Origin: Clostridia bacterium
GTDB taxonomy: Bacteria > Bacillota > Clostridia > Oscillospirales > CAG-272
Assembly: GCA_017547755.1 (NCBI GenBank)
Contig: JAFYOX010000094.1
Location: forward strand, 22,842 to 86,841
DNA length: 64,000 nt
Reading direction: 5' to 3'
A program made the translations under genes and the position numbers. The notes below the pieces were generated by a model. It ran no database searches and was not told where the DNA came from. It worked only from the letters and a program-made list of their open reading frames with translations. Below are positions 28,640-38,706 of this stretch, piece by piece. Positions within the stretch are counted from its first letter, which is position 1; each line of letters begins with the position of its first letter.

Positions 28640-31600
28640 TCAGCGGCTCATCAGGTAGATATAGTCCGCTTCAAAGGCAGAAGTACCGTTCTGACCGGAA
28701 CGCTTGCGGATGACCATGGTATTGCCGCTTGCGTCCTTCGCCATGATTTCCACAGCGTTGTACTTGCCGCTTTCGCGCAGATCGGAGGCTTCGATGCGGA
28801 TCTTGTCGCCCGTCTTGATGCCTTCCATCGTCTGATAGAGCTTGCCGTTTACGAATACATCCGCCGACGCGATCTTGTCGTCCGCTACAGTCACGTGCAG
28901 TTCGTAGAAATCGGTACCTTCATATACGCCGGTGATGCCGATCTTCTTCGATGCGGTGTAGTAGCCGAAGGATTCCACGAGCGTTTCGGGCGTTGCCATC
29001 TGCTCGTTCATCCAGCCGCGGCGGTCGTTCATCCACTTGCGGAAGGTGTCGACTTCCTTTTCGTGTGTCCAGTCGTAGCCCCAGCGGGAGTTGTCCACTG
29101 CGGACGGACCCGCGAGTTTTTCGTTCCAGACTTCCAGTTCGGACATCATGGTGTCGATGTTGCCCTGGATTTCGTACCAGCGTTCGTACAGCTGGAGGAC
29201 GAACCACGGATCGTTGTACAGCGCACGGTACCAGTATTCACGGTCCTGGCTTTCGCTGTGCCACCAGGTGTTGTACTTGCCGCCGTTGCCGCCGAGGTTG
29301 ACGTGGTTGCCGGAGGTCCAGTCCATATCCCAGATCGGGCCCCAGGTGATCAGTCCGCCGACATCCTTGTAGAGATAGCAGCTCTTGTAGAGAAGTTCGA
29401 CGTTCTTGAAGACTTCGTTGACCATCCAGAAGTCGATGAAGGATTCCACATCCATATATTCGGAATAATGCTTGCCTTCGTTGCTCAGACGGTTCGGCGC
29501 GTAGATCGCGTCTTCCATATCCTGAACGTAATCCTTCAGGTAGTTCATCATTTCGTCGTTGCTGCTCAGGTATTCCGGATTCTGGAGCTGAAGCTTCATG
29601 TCGTTCTTCGTCTTGAACTTGGAAACTTCGTCGTAGTAGAAGTCGTTTTCGATCAGGTAACCGCCGGTGATGTCATATCCGGAGGTATCCACGTAATCGG
29701 AAATGGTGTAGTTGCCGAACTTGCCGGTGGTGATCCAGGACAGGTTCTTTGTAAGGTTTTCTTCGAGCTTGTCGCGTTCGTCCTTGGAGAGGCCTTCCTT
29801 CTTTGCGATCGCCTTGGCAACGTCTTCCGCTTCTTCTTCCCAGTTGAAGATGTCCACACGGCCGGCTTCCGCACGGATCGCTTCCGTGAGCTGGTACATA
29901 CCGTAGTATTCGCCGTTGAAGATCACGTTGACAAAGGTGGATTCACAGGTCGCAAGACCGAGATCCATACCGAAGTCGTAGGAAAGCTTGTTGCGGAGGT
30001 TGGTGCGGTCGTAAACATTGGCGAGGAGGCACCAGTGCTTGCTTTCTTCCATGCCGAACAGAGCCGCCTTGTCGTCGAGCTTGATGCGGAACGGACGCTT
30101 TGCCTGATATGCCGTGGAGTTCCCGCGGAGCTTGATCTGCATACCGCCGTTATACTTGGTATCGGAATATTCCGCCGTGGTGATGATCTGCAGGTTCGCG
30201 CTGTTGTAGCCGCCCTTGGAGACGTCGTAATATGCGCGTTCGCTTTCGATGTAGAAGGTCGGGATGCTGCTGTTGTAGTAGACTGCATCGTCGTAACCGT
30301 CGACCTGCAGCGTTACCATGCCGTTTTCATCCTTGGAGGTGAGCGTGTAGGTGCCGTCCTTGCCGGAAGCGGTACCCATCGTCGCGCCGGACGCGGCGTT
30401 CTTTACGATCCACTTGAAGGTCACGCCGGACGGATAGTTCTTTGCGATCAGTTTGTCGCCGTCACGTTCGATGTAGCCGACCACGCCGGAGAAGACGCGG
30501 AGTTCATACGGCTTCATAATGCCGTCGGCACGCGCGGTGATGGTAACGTCCGCATAGCCGAATTCGGGCTTGGTGACCTTTGCGGTCTTGCCGTCGATCT
30601 TGATGATGGATTCGTCGCTGGACTTCCAGGTGATCTTCTTGCCCATGACTTCGTCAACAAGGGTGAAGCTGGACTGGATCTTGTCTTCCGTATCGCCGTT
30701 TGCAAGGGTCACGGTGACAAAGTCGAGAACGGAGAAGAGCGGGCTTTCGTAGGTATCCTTCGGAAGCGGGTATGTTCCTTCCGCGATGTGCCATACGGAC
30801 TCGTCCAGATTCAGATTGCCGCCGCAGAGGGATTCATAGGATTTTGCCTGACCGATGCCGCGGTGTTCGCCGCCCACACCGGAGAGGTAGTAGACATTTT
30901 CCAGCGTATTGACGTCGGAGTCACCGCCGGTGATCGCATTGCCCGCGCCGCCTTCATGAACGACGGAACCGAGCTGGAGAACATTTTTCAGCGTACCGAG
31001 GTCGGAGCCGCGGATACGTCCGATCAGACCGCTGGTATACTTCGCGTTGCCGTTGTTGTCGCCGGTAACGTCCACATTGGTGAAGATATTCGAGATGTGA
31101 ATGGTCGTGTTGCTGCAGCCGGTTTCCTGCTTGGTACGGCACTGACCGATGAGCGCGCCGACGCCGAGAATATCGCCGGAGTCATTTTCGACGTTGAGCG
31201 TACCGGAAATGATGGAGATATTGTCAACCACCGCATGTCCGCTGACCTGACCGCAGAGAACGCCGTAGGTCGCGGAGCCCTTTGCCTTCCCGGAAACATT
31301 GACATCCTTGAGGATGAGGTTCTTGACGACTGCCGGATCGTTTTTGTCCTTGGAGCCGACGGAGCCGAACAGACCGACATGGACGCGGTCGCGGTCGCTG
31401 ACGGTGATCTTCAGACCGATGATAGTATGACCGCGGCCGTCAAAGGTACCGCTGAAGACATTCTTGCCTTCCACGATCCCGCATTCGCTTTCGGAACCGC
31501 CGATCGGGGTGAAATTGGGCGTCGCGGAAAGGTCAATGTCCGCAACGAGAACGTAGTCGCCGTCAATGGGATATTTTGCGCTGGCACCGATCTTCATCAG

Positions 31601-31873
31601 TTCCGTCGCGGAACGGATGGCAATGCCTTCGATGGAATCCGCGTCGCTGTCGACGGAGCCGTCGGGCTTCTTTTCGACCGCCGCAGGTTCTTCCTCTTCG
31701 GGAGCCGCTTCATCGGTCGAAGGTGCGGACGCGGTATCCGTCACACCGGACTCGGACGGAGCCGGAGTGACCGGAGCGGTCTTTTCACAGGAAACGAGCG
31801 CACCCGAAAGAAGGAGCGCCGCCGTCAGCAGAGCCGCCGCGGTTTTGGAAAACGGGGAGTTTGCCTTTTTCAT
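28640..31873 (-). CDS. Large CotH-kinase lipoprotein with GLUG-like and Ig-like domains
   Basis: 1077 residues. Lipobox ALVSC (Cys29), an Ala/Glu/Pro spacer, then beta repeats resembling GLUG or right-handed helix segments at about 85-360 (FSGTFDGRGHTIIGLKI, YGVLCGQVSG, TSGLIGRIRG). An atypical Ig-like domain follows at about 390-460 (ITWKSSDESIIKIDGKTAKV), and a CotH domain from about 600 on (QIKLRGNSTAYQAKRPF, HWCLLANVYDRTNLRNKLS, YGMYQLTEAI, GPIWDMDWTSG) with the metal-binding WDMD. CotH is a spore-coat protein kinase in Bacillus; secreted lipoprotein relatives have unproven substrates. Own promoter at 31972-32000. Confidence 0.88.
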   Translation of the reverse strand: MKKANSPFSKTAAALLTAALLLSGALVSCEKTAPVTPAPSESGVTDTASAPSTDEAAPEEEEPAAVEKKPDGSVDSDADSIEGIAIRSATELMKIGASAKYPIDGDYVLVADIDLSATPNFTPIGGSESECGIVEGKNVFSGTFDGRGHTIIGLKITVSDRDRVHVGLFGSVGSKDKNDPAVVKNLILKDVNVSGKAKGSATYGVLCGQVSGHAVVDNISIISGTLNVENDSGDILGVGALIGQCRTKQETGCSNTTIHISNIFTNVDVTGDNNGNAKYTSGLIGRIRGSDLGTLKNVLQLGSVVHEGGAGNAITGGDSDVNTLENVYYLSGVGGEHRGIGQAKSYESLCGGNLNLDESVWHIAEGTYPLPKDTYESPLFSVLDFVTVTLANGDTEDKIQSSFTLVDEVMGKKITWKSSDESIIKIDGKTAKVTKPEFGYADVTITARADGIMKPYELRVFSGVVGYIERDGDKLIAKNYPSGVTFKWIVKNAASGATMGTASGKDGTYTLTSKDENGMVTLQVDGYDDAVYYNSSIPTFYIESERAYYDVSKGGYNSANLQIITTAEYSDTKYNGGMQIKLRGNSTAYQAKRPFRIKLDDKAALFGMEESKHWCLLANVYDRTNLRNKLSYDFGMDLGLATCESTFVNVIFNGEYYGMYQLTEAIRAEAGRVDIFNWEEEAEDVAKAIAKKEGLSKDERDKLEENLTKNLSWITTGKFGNYTISDYVDTSGYDITGGYLIENDFYYDEVSKFKTKNDMKLQLQNPEYLSSNDEMMNYLKDYVQDMEDAIYAPNRLSNEGKHYSEYMDVESFIDFWMVNEVFKNVELLYKSCYLYKDVGGLITWGPIWDMDWTSGNHVNLGGNGGKYNTWWHSESQDREYWYRALYNDPWFVLQLYERWYEIQGNIDTMMSELEVWNEKLAGPSAVDNSRWGYDWTHEKEVDTFRKWMNDRRGWMNEQMATPETLVESFGYYTASKKIGITGVYEGTDFYELHVTVADDKIASADVFVNGKLYQTMEGIKTGDKIRIEASDLRESGKYNAVEIMAKDASGNTMVIRKRSGQNGTSAFEADYIYLMSR

Positions 31874-31971
31874 TCGTATGGAAACCTCCGATATGTTGAA
31901 TAGTATGTAAAATATATAAAAGAATGTCCGCAGCTTCCGCCGCAGACCCGCAGAATACAGGGATACTTATA

Positions 31972-32000
31972 ATTTTAATATATCTCATAAGCGATTTCAA
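31972..32000 (-). promoter_or_regulatory. Promoter of the large CotH lipoprotein gene
   Basis: TTGAAA (32000-31995) and TAAAAT (31977-31972) with 17-bp spacing on the minus strand. Confidence 0.65.
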
Positions 32001-32106
32001 TACTTTTTTATTAAAATTTACATTATAATTCTCAGATATCCTTCCTTTTTCGAAAAAAATATGTTAAAATGGAAACAACAAAAAATTCATCCGAAAAGGA
32101 GCCGTT

Positions 32107-32580
32107 ATGACTGACCCTTCTCATCCCGTATCGAAGAAAAGCATGAGCCGGAAGCTGTTTTTTGTCTATGTCCTGCTTACCGCGCTCCTGCTCACCATTC
32201 TCTGCGGATCGTTCACCGCAACGGTCATCCGCAGCGTTGACAACATTCTCGCGCGGCTTGCCGAAGACGACCGCAGTCTCAGCACATTTGTTACCGTATT
32301 CTCCGCACTTGACTCCGCCGTTCTTGAAGTTCACAGCCTTATTCCCGGTCTGCTTGCATTCATCTTTTCCCTCGGAGTAGGGATGATCGTACGGATCGGA
32401 CGAAAAAAAGGCGGCGTACGCTTTGCAGTCTGCCTCATCCTTGCCGTGATCGCAGGGATTCTTCTGTTCATCGTATCGCTCGCCGTATCGATCCTTCTGA
32501 CGGAAGTCAACGACATCCGTTTTGCGGATCTTCTGCTCTCGCTCTACCACAATCTGGAAGGCTTAGCTACCCTGCTGTGA
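32107..32580 (+). CDS. Small integral membrane protein, unknown
   Basis: 157 residues with three strong hydrophobic segments (about 17-42, 78-96 and 105-132) and no motif I recognise. AAAAGGAGCCGTT precedes ATG 32107. It ends 8 bp before the ceramidase-like lipoprotein gene, so they form an operon and it may assist export or anchoring of that protein. Confidence 0.82.
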   Translation: MTDPSHPVSKKSMSRKLFFVYVLLTALLLTILCGSFTATVIRSVDNILARLAEDDRSLSTFVTVFSALDSAVLEVHSLIPGLLAFIFSLGVGMIVRIGRKKGGVRFAVCLILAVIAGILLFIVSLAVSILLTEVNDIRFADLLLSLYHNLEGLATLL

Positions 32581-32588
32581 GGTAACCC

Positions 32589-34046
32589 ATGAAAAAAACA
32601 TATCGAATGAAACTGCTCGCTCTCCTTGCGGCAGTCGTCGTGCTGCTGACGGCCGTAACGGGATGCGCCAACGGAGAAACCATGAACACCGAAGTATTTG
32701 CAAATCTGATCAATGAAGCAAACCGTCAGTGGACGGTCGGGTTCGGGCAGGCTGTTCTGCCGTATCCGGAAGAAACAAGTGACCCGACCTACATTGCCGG
32801 CTACAACCAGGCCTGGGAGATCACCGGCATTCTTGACGAACAGCGCGCCACGGCAGTCTGGATCGACTGCGGCGGCAAGGGGATCCTGATCATCGGGATC
32901 GACTGTGTAGGTCTGTCGAACAAGTACGTGGAAGATATCCGCACCGACCTTGCGGCGGAATGCGCGGAATGGGGCTGTGTATCCGTGAACGTCTACTCGA
33001 CGCACACCCATGCCGGCATTGACACGCTGGGGCTCTGGGGTGAAGTTGCCGTCGACGGCAAGAACAAGGAATTCCAGCAGACGCTTGTGGAAGGCGCGTT
33101 TGAGGCGGCACGTCTCGCATACGAAAACCGCCGTCCGGGCACACTCACCTACAGCAGCGCCGACTCCGAAGACTCCCTGCGCGACTCCCGCGACCCGCAG
33201 GTATTCGACCGTTTCCTGCACCAGCTCCGCTTCAAGCCGGATGACGGCTCGTCCGGTGTCCGCATCATCTCCTACACGGCGCACGCGGAATCCCTGCGCG
33301 GGGACAACACCCTGCTCAGCCGCGACTTCCCGGGCGAAATGGCGGACATTTTCAAGGCAGAAACAGGTGACGACATGCTGTACATGCCTGCAGCCGTCGG
33401 CGGTCTGCTGATGACCCGTGATTTCACGGACGAAATGGGCTTTGCGACCTACGAAGAAAACATGCGCTACACGGGACGCCGTCTGGCAGATTATCTGCTT
33501 GCGATCCCGGAAGAAGAAGAAATCGTTATTGAACCGACCATGCGTGCGGCGCGCACCGTCTTCAGCATCCCGCTGGACAACACCGCGTTCATGTACTACC
33601 GCTTCCTCGGCATCCTCGACAACACTGCCATCCCGTACAAGGACAGCGGCACCGGCTACGCACTGGTCAGCGAACTGTCGGTCATCACGCTCGGCGACTA
33701 CACCCTGACGCTGATCCCGGGTGAAATCTTCCCGGAACTGGTCTACGGCGGCTACTTCGACGACAACTGGGCGACCTCCCCCGAAAACGAAAATCCCGTT
33801 CCGCTCGTTGACATCGCCGCGCAGTACGGCTTCGGCAACCTCCTGATCTGCGGTCTCGCCAACGACGAAATCGGCTACATCGTTACCCCCAACGACTTCC
33901 TCCTCTCCGAAACCGCCCCCTACTTCGACAAAATCGATGACCACAAGGGCGAAAACCACTACGAAGAAACCAACTCCGTCGGTCTCCATACCGCCGCAAA
34001 AATCGCCGAAGCCTTCGAAGCAACTCTCAAGGCTCTGAGCAACTGA
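32589..34046 (+). CDS. Neutral/alkaline ceramidase-like lipoprotein
   Basis: 485 residues. Lipobox AVTGC (Cys26). VGFGQAVLPYPEE, VWIDCGGKGILIIGIDCVGLS and the zinc-site-like STHTHAGIDTLG match the N-terminal domain of neutral/alkaline non-lysosomal ceramidases; TLTLIPGEIFPEL and CGLANDEIGYIV match its later part. Classical members hydrolyse the amide of ceramide. The protein is shorter than the roughly 650-residue enzymes and lacks a clear C-terminal Ig domain, so the substrate could differ. It is surface-anchored and follows the small membrane protein gene by 8 bp. Confidence 0.8.
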   Translation: MKKTYRMKLLALLAAVVVLLTAVTGCANGETMNTEVFANLINEANRQWTVGFGQAVLPYPEETSDPTYIAGYNQAWEITGILDEQRATAVWIDCGGKGILIIGIDCVGLSNKYVEDIRTDLAAECAEWGCVSVNVYSTHTHAGIDTLGLWGEVAVDGKNKEFQQTLVEGAFEAARLAYENRRPGTLTYSSADSEDSLRDSRDPQVFDRFLHQLRFKPDDGSSGVRIISYTAHAESLRGDNTLLSRDFPGEMADIFKAETGDDMLYMPAAVGGLLMTRDFTDEMGFATYEENMRYTGRRLADYLLAIPEEEEIVIEPTMRAARTVFSIPLDNTAFMYYRFLGILDNTAIPYKDSGTGYALVSELSVITLGDYTLTLIPGEIFPELVYGGYFDDNWATSPENENPVPLVDIAAQYGFGNLLICGLANDEIGYIVTPNDFLLSETAPYFDKIDDHKGENHYEETNSVGLHTAAKIAEAFEATLKALSN

Positions 34047-34080
34047 GGAGTCCGGGAAAATATTGTTTTGCAGTAATTTC

Positions 34081-34170
34081 TTGAGGGAAACCTTTTCAGA
34101 GGAAAGGTTTCCCTCAAACTCCCTTCCAAACCTCTTTCATCTGTTACAGTGATTTTGACTGTGCAGATTT
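34081..34170 (+). repeat. Gene-end hairpin element, copy 6
   Basis: TTGAGGGAAACCTTT (34081 on) pairs with AAAGGTTTCCCTCAA (to 34117), followed by ACTCCCTTCCAAACCTC and GTGCAGATTT at 34161-34170. It terminates the ceramidase-like operon. 34171-34350 is AT-rich with no gene seen. Confidence 0.7.
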
Positions 34171-34353
34171 TTTCTTTTGAAAAAATTTTTGACCATCAAA
34201 AATCCCCTTCACAAACCCATATCAGCCACACAAACCGTCAGCAGCAGATTGAAGTTTTTGCGGAGCTTTTTTCAAAAAGCGACCGTATCCCCTCCACGTA
34301 ACCCCCGCACAAACTCCCCCAAAAAGTTTTCCATTGAAAAATCCGCAAACCTC

Positions 34354-34382
34354 TTGCAATTTCTGTCGGGTTGTGATACAAT
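34354..34382 (+). promoter_or_regulatory. Promoter of secG
   Basis: TTGCAA (34354-34359), 17-bp spacer, TACAAT (34377-34382). Confidence 0.75.
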
Positions 34383-34447
34383 AGATAGGCTAAGATTTTA
34401 TAGCCGTATCATGGTTATACTATAACGATTTATTCGGAGGCAAAAAC

Positions 34448-34831
34448 ATGCAGATTGCGATTGGCATCCTTCTGATTATTTCCGCTCTCTTCCTCATCGT
34501 TGCAGTTCTCATGCAGCAGGGCAAGAGCCACAACCTGTCCGGTGCGATTGCCGGCGGCGCGGAAACCTTCTTCGGTAAGGAAAAGGGCTCCACGATCAAT
34601 AACAAGCTGTCCAAGCTGACCACCGTTGTTGCTATTGTGTTCGCACTCCTCGTTCTCGTATCCTACTTCCTGCAGGATACCGTTGACCTCAGCAGCTACA
34701 CTGCAGCCGCATCCGGCAGCGATGACCTCACCGCAGCGATCACCGAAGCTCTCGGCGATACTGTTGTTGACGGCGCTGCTGATACCACCGCAGAAGAACC
34801 CGCTGCCGAAGGCGAAGTAACCGAACCGTAA
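34448..34831 (+). CDS. secG: Preprotein translocase subunit SecG
   Basis: 127 residues. Two hydrophobic segments (1-20 and 55-76) flank the family motif VLMQQGKSHNLSGAIAGGAETFFGKEKG. SecG assists SecYE in protein export. Usual SecG is about 75-80 residues; here an extra tail of roughly 45 residues rich in Ala, Asp, Thr and Glu follows the second helix. ATG 34448 is preceded by TTCGGAGGCAAAAAC. rnr follows, the standard Firmicute order, though separated by a terminator. Confidence 0.95.
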   Translation: MQIAIGILLIISALFLIVAVLMQQGKSHNLSGAIAGGAETFFGKEKGSTINNKLSKLTTVVAIVFALLVLVSYFLQDTVDLSSYTAAASGSDDLTAAITEALGDTVVDGAADTTAEEPAAEGEVTEP

Positions 34832-34848
34832 CTGAAAACGACAAAATG

Positions 34849-34876
34849 AGCGGAGCCGTGTGTTCCGCTTTTTTGT
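34849..34876 (+). terminator. Terminator after secG
   Basis: AGCGGA and TCCGCT pair around a 9-nt loop and run into six T's. It probably allows partial readthrough into rnr, as I see no strong promoter between the two. Confidence 0.65.
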
Positions 34877-34968
34877 TTGATTTTTTCCGCGGATAAAATC
34901 ACGGATTCTGCAGACGATAATTCCATATCACCATTTTTCATATCATTTTCAAGGAGTAAAAGGAAACA

Positions 34969-37161
34969 TTGTCAGGTAAAACCAAAACAAAAAATAAAAA
35001 ACGCGACTTCAGAAAAATCGTGACCGGCGACCGCAAGGCGAGAAACGCCAAGCGCCGCCGTCATGACTTCGCAAACAAAACCTCGTTCGGCGTCACCGTC
35101 GAAGGCACGTTCGCCTACAGCGGCCGCGGCTTCGGCTTCTGTATCCCCGACGAAGATTACGGCCTCCCGGATGTTTTCATCCCGCCGCGTATGACGATGG
35201 GCGCGATGTCCGGCGACCGGGTCACCGTCAAGCTGAACGGACGCGCGGAAGGTGAAAAAATCGAAGGCGAAGTCGTGGACGTCGAATATGCATGCGATTC
35301 CATCATCGGAACACTCCACCGGATGCGCGGATATTCCTACGTCATTCCGGACAGCAAACGCTTCGGCGTGATCATCTATATCCCCGAAGCGGCGGCGGAC
35401 GCCGTATGCGATGCGAATTCCGACCTCCTGAAGGTCGAAGTCCGACCGTTTGAGGAAGAATTCTTCACCCGTACCCGCTCGATCACCGTGCGCGGTCCCT
35501 ATGATATGCCGTATTTCGATACCATGGGCGAGATCGCCAATGTCTTCGGCAGCGCACTGACAAAAGACGCGAATTACGCGGCGATCCTCTATTCGAACGG
35601 CATCCGCACGGAATTCCCCGAAGCGGTTCTCCGTCACGCCGACGAAGTATCCCGGGAAGAGATCCTTCCTGTGGAAAACCGCACGGATTTGCGGGATAAA
35701 CTCATCCTTACCATCGACGGCGCGGGCGCAAAGGACCTCGACGATGCCATCTCGCTCGAACGCGACGGCGGAAACTGGATCCTCGGCGTCCACATCGCGG
35801 ACGTCTCGCATTACGTCCGCCAGAATACGCCGACCGAATACGAAGCACGCGAACGCGGCACCAGCGTCTATTTCACCGACAAGGTCGTGCCGATGCTTCC
35901 GGAATCCCTCTCGAACGGCGCGTGTTCCCTGAACGCAGGTACGGACAAATACGCCCTCTCCGCGGAGATCACGCTGGCTCCCGACGGACGCCGCATCCGC
36001 ACGAAAATCTTCAAATCCATCATCCGCAGTACCGTGCGCGGCGTGTACGATGAGGTCAACGCCCTGTTCGCGGACGGCGAATCGAGCATTTATTACGACA
36101 AATACCGCGAAGTCTTCCCGATGCTTGCGGATATGTTCGGGCTTTATAAGATCCTCGCGGAAAACAGCCGGGAACGCGGTGTCATGGAACTCGAGGACAG
36201 CGAAGCGGTCATTCTGCTCGACGGCGAAGGAAAACCCGCAGAAATCGTCCGCAGAGAACGCGGCGACGCAGAAAAACTGATCGAACAGTTCATGCTGCAG
36301 GCAAACTACGGCGTCGCGGAAACGCTGAAAACGCTGGATCTTCCCTGCCTCTACCGTACGCACGACAAGCCCGACCGCGAAAAAATGCAGGCGTTTGCCG
36401 TCTTCGCACACAATCTCGGTCTGGATACGCGCGGCATCTATACGGAAGAAAAACTCCCGAAACGCCGCCGTGATGCGGACGAAGACGACGACAAACCCGC
36501 CTCCATGAAGGAAATTGCCGCGCTGTCGGCAAAACTGATGGGTATCCTTGAAGACGCCAACGAACGCGGCATCGGCGGCATCGTCTCGACGGTGCTTCTG
36601 CGGAGCATGATGAAAGCGAAATATCAGTCCGTGTGCGCACCGCATTTCGGTCTCGGCGCACCGGTATACTGCCATTTCACCTCCCCGATCCGCCGGTATC
36701 CCGACCTGTTCGTCCACACGGTCATCACCGCCGTTCTCGAAAAAACAGGCCTTCCCTACCTCGACCGCTTCAGCGGTGAGATCGAAAAGACCTGCATCGG
36801 TGAACTTGCGGCGGCGGCATACGACCGCGGAGAATCGTCCAGTGATGCGGAACTCCGCGCACAGACGGCGGAACGCGACATCACCGACCTGTACATGGCG
36901 ATCTATATGTCGGACAAGCTGGGACAGGAATTTGAAGTGACGGTCTGCTCGGTCATCCGGAGCGGTATGTTCGTCCAGTGCGACAACCTCGTCGAAGGCT
37001 TCATCCCGGCGGCGTGCTGGAAGGATGCCAAGGTAAACGACGAATTCATGACCCTTACGGCGGACGGCACGGTCTATACCCTCGGCAGCCGTCTGACCGC
37101 TGTCCTGTACGACGTGGATATCGCGGCAGGAAAAATCACCTTTGAACCGAAACGGAACTGA
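34969..37161 (+). CDS. rnr: Ribonuclease R
   Basis: 730 residues. Lys/Arg-rich N-terminus, cold-shock domains (GTFAYSGRGFGFCIPD), RNB catalytic domain with TIDGAGAKDLDDAISLERD (four Asp ligands), SHYVRQNTPTEYEARERGTSVYF, HFTSPIRRYPDLFVH, and a C-terminal S1 domain (GQEFEVTVCSVIRSGMFV). It degrades structured RNA 3' to 5' and matures tmRNA. TTG 34969 start with AAGGAGTAAAAGGAAACA before it. Confidence 0.96.
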   Translation: MSGKTKTKNKKRDFRKIVTGDRKARNAKRRRHDFANKTSFGVTVEGTFAYSGRGFGFCIPDEDYGLPDVFIPPRMTMGAMSGDRVTVKLNGRAEGEKIEGEVVDVEYACDSIIGTLHRMRGYSYVIPDSKRFGVIIYIPEAAADAVCDANSDLLKVEVRPFEEEFFTRTRSITVRGPYDMPYFDTMGEIANVFGSALTKDANYAAILYSNGIRTEFPEAVLRHADEVSREEILPVENRTDLRDKLILTIDGAGAKDLDDAISLERDGGNWILGVHIADVSHYVRQNTPTEYEARERGTSVYFTDKVVPMLPESLSNGACSLNAGTDKYALSAEITLAPDGRRIRTKIFKSIIRSTVRGVYDEVNALFADGESSIYYDKYREVFPMLADMFGLYKILAENSRERGVMELEDSEAVILLDGEGKPAEIVRRERGDAEKLIEQFMLQANYGVAETLKTLDLPCLYRTHDKPDREKMQAFAVFAHNLGLDTRGIYTEEKLPKRRRDADEDDDKPASMKEIAALSAKLMGILEDANERGIGGIVSTVLLRSMMKAKYQSVCAPHFGLGAPVYCHFTSPIRRYPDLFVHTVITAVLEKTGLPYLDRFSGEIEKTCIGELAAAAYDRGESSSDAELRAQTAERDITDLYMAIYMSDKLGQEFEVTVCSVIRSGMFVQCDNLVEGFIPAACWKDAKVNDEFMTLTADGTVYTLGSRLTAVLYDVDIAAGKITFEPKRN

Positions 37162-37168
37162 TGCAAAA

Positions 37169-37200
37169 CAGGAACGCCCGAAAAGCGTTCCTGTTGTTTT
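37169..37200 (+). terminator. Terminator after rnr
   Basis: CAGGAACGC and GCGTTCCTG pair around CCGAAAA and are followed by TTGTTTT. Confidence 0.85.
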
Positions 37201-37222
37201 ATATTAAGGGAAATTTTCCGTC

Positions 37223-38563
37223 TTATTCTCTTCCTCTTGTCAGAAGAATCACGCAGTCCTCCGGCATCTGCAGTTCCACTACACCGTTTTCCATCGCGAC
37301 AGAACATTTTTCCATCGTACGATCCCGGTCGAGAATTTCCGCCTGCCAGATTCCGTCCGGCACCCCGGCGATGTGCAGAGCGGCAGTCTTTTCCGCCTTC
37401 TCTTTATCCTTCCGGTAATGGGTCAGCATGATGCCGTATCCGTCGTCGCCGGCGGCTGCCGTTACATACAGGTCTTCGTCTTCCGACGCACATTCCACAC
37501 ACGTGCCGAGTCCATACAGATGAGAATACATGACAAAGGGATAATACCCCTTCAGCGGACGGTAGGTATAGAAGTCAAACATTCCGCAGAACGCGCACGG
37601 TCTCGCATCGTAATACATCAGCATATCGAGCGTGGACGCCTGACCGACCGCCATGCTCGCCGACGTAAACGCCGCGCCGCGCATCCCGATGATCGCTTCG
37701 ATCGAAGAAATGAACAGATCCGTCCATCCTTCCACGTAGTTGTATTCGTTGAGAATGCTTTCGGTCCCGGTATATCCAGCTTCGTCGAGACGGTCGCGGA
37801 GGTATTTTTCCATCGAAACGATCACCTGCGGATCTACCATGTATGCGTGCCAGGAGAAGAAGTCCAGCGGGACACGCTTTCCGTCTTCCGTCAGCGACGC
37901 GAGGAAATTCCGGATCCACGAACCGTTTCCGTTATCCAGACTGGACATGGACGGCCCGCCGATCTTCAGATGCGGGAAGCGCTTCTTCAGGTGTGTTGCC
38001 GCGACTTTGTAGAGATCGTAGTATTCTTCCGGCGTGCCGGACCAGTTCGGCTGACTTCCGTCCGCGGCGATTCCGTCCGGTTCGTTCCAGATTTCCCAGT
38101 ATTCGATGTTGAAACGGAACCCGTCCGCCCAGCCTTCGTTGTAATGCCGGATGATATGTTCGCAGATGACCGCCCACTTATGGAAATCTGCCGGAACGAG
38201 CGATCCGTAATGCTTGGGCAAATGCTCGATCTTCGTTCCGAGACGGTAGAAAACGCCGCTTCCGGAGTCCACGATCGTCTGGGTATAACGGTCGGTCAGC
38301 GTAAAATCATACGATGCCGGGTCGTAGGGATTCTTATTGAAATCCGGGAAAATGGCGTGGACATCCACCGTATGTTCGCCGCCGTACGCGGAGAAGAAGG
38401 AGGCATCGTGATTCCGGACATACGGGATCTTTGCCGCCTGAAATTCCCTGAAATTTCCGCGGCTCTGTTCCACGGTCGATGCACGGATCGGACCGTTGTT
38501 GACGGCGTGCATGATTTTCATTTTTCCCCTGGCAGACTGAAAATTAACGTTTACGGCAGACAT
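37223..38563 (-). CDS. GH39-like glycoside hydrolase
   Basis: 446 residues without a signal peptide, so cytoplasmic. The acid/base motif YWEIWNEPDG (about 155-164), GGPSMSS, DFFSWHAYM and the nucleophile region ESILNEYNYVEGW fit the GH39 beta-xylosidase/iduronidase clan-A barrel. It probably cleaves beta-xylosides or related short oligosaccharides. Start ATG 38563 after GGGAGGAACAGAA. A divergent AraC gene 198 bp away probably controls it. Confidence 0.85.
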   Translation of the reverse strand: MSAVNVNFQSARGKMKIMHAVNNGPIRASTVEQSRGNFREFQAAKIPYVRNHDASFFSAYGGEHTVDVHAIFPDFNKNPYDPASYDFTLTDRYTQTIVDSGSGVFYRLGTKIEHLPKHYGSLVPADFHKWAVICEHIIRHYNEGWADGFRFNIEYWEIWNEPDGIAADGSQPNWSGTPEEYYDLYKVAATHLKKRFPHLKIGGPSMSSLDNGNGSWIRNFLASLTEDGKRVPLDFFSWHAYMVDPQVIVSMEKYLRDRLDEAGYTGTESILNEYNYVEGWTDLFISSIEAIIGMRGAAFTSASMAVGQASTLDMLMYYDARPCAFCGMFDFYTYRPLKGYYPFVMYSHLYGLGTCVECASEDEDLYVTAAAGDDGYGIMLTHYRKDKEKAEKTAALHIAGVPDGIWQAEILDRDRTMEKCSVAMENGVVELQMPEDCVILLTRGRE

Positions 38564-38706
38564 TTCTGTTCCTCCCTGTTTCTAAAATATTGTCGTTGTT
38601 CGTGAAATCTTTGATTTGTTTTTATTATAGCAGATTCCCGGCACCCGGAAATAGAATCGGTTTGCCGAAATGTTGTCCCAGACTGCTTTCTGTCTCCGAA
38701 AAGAAA

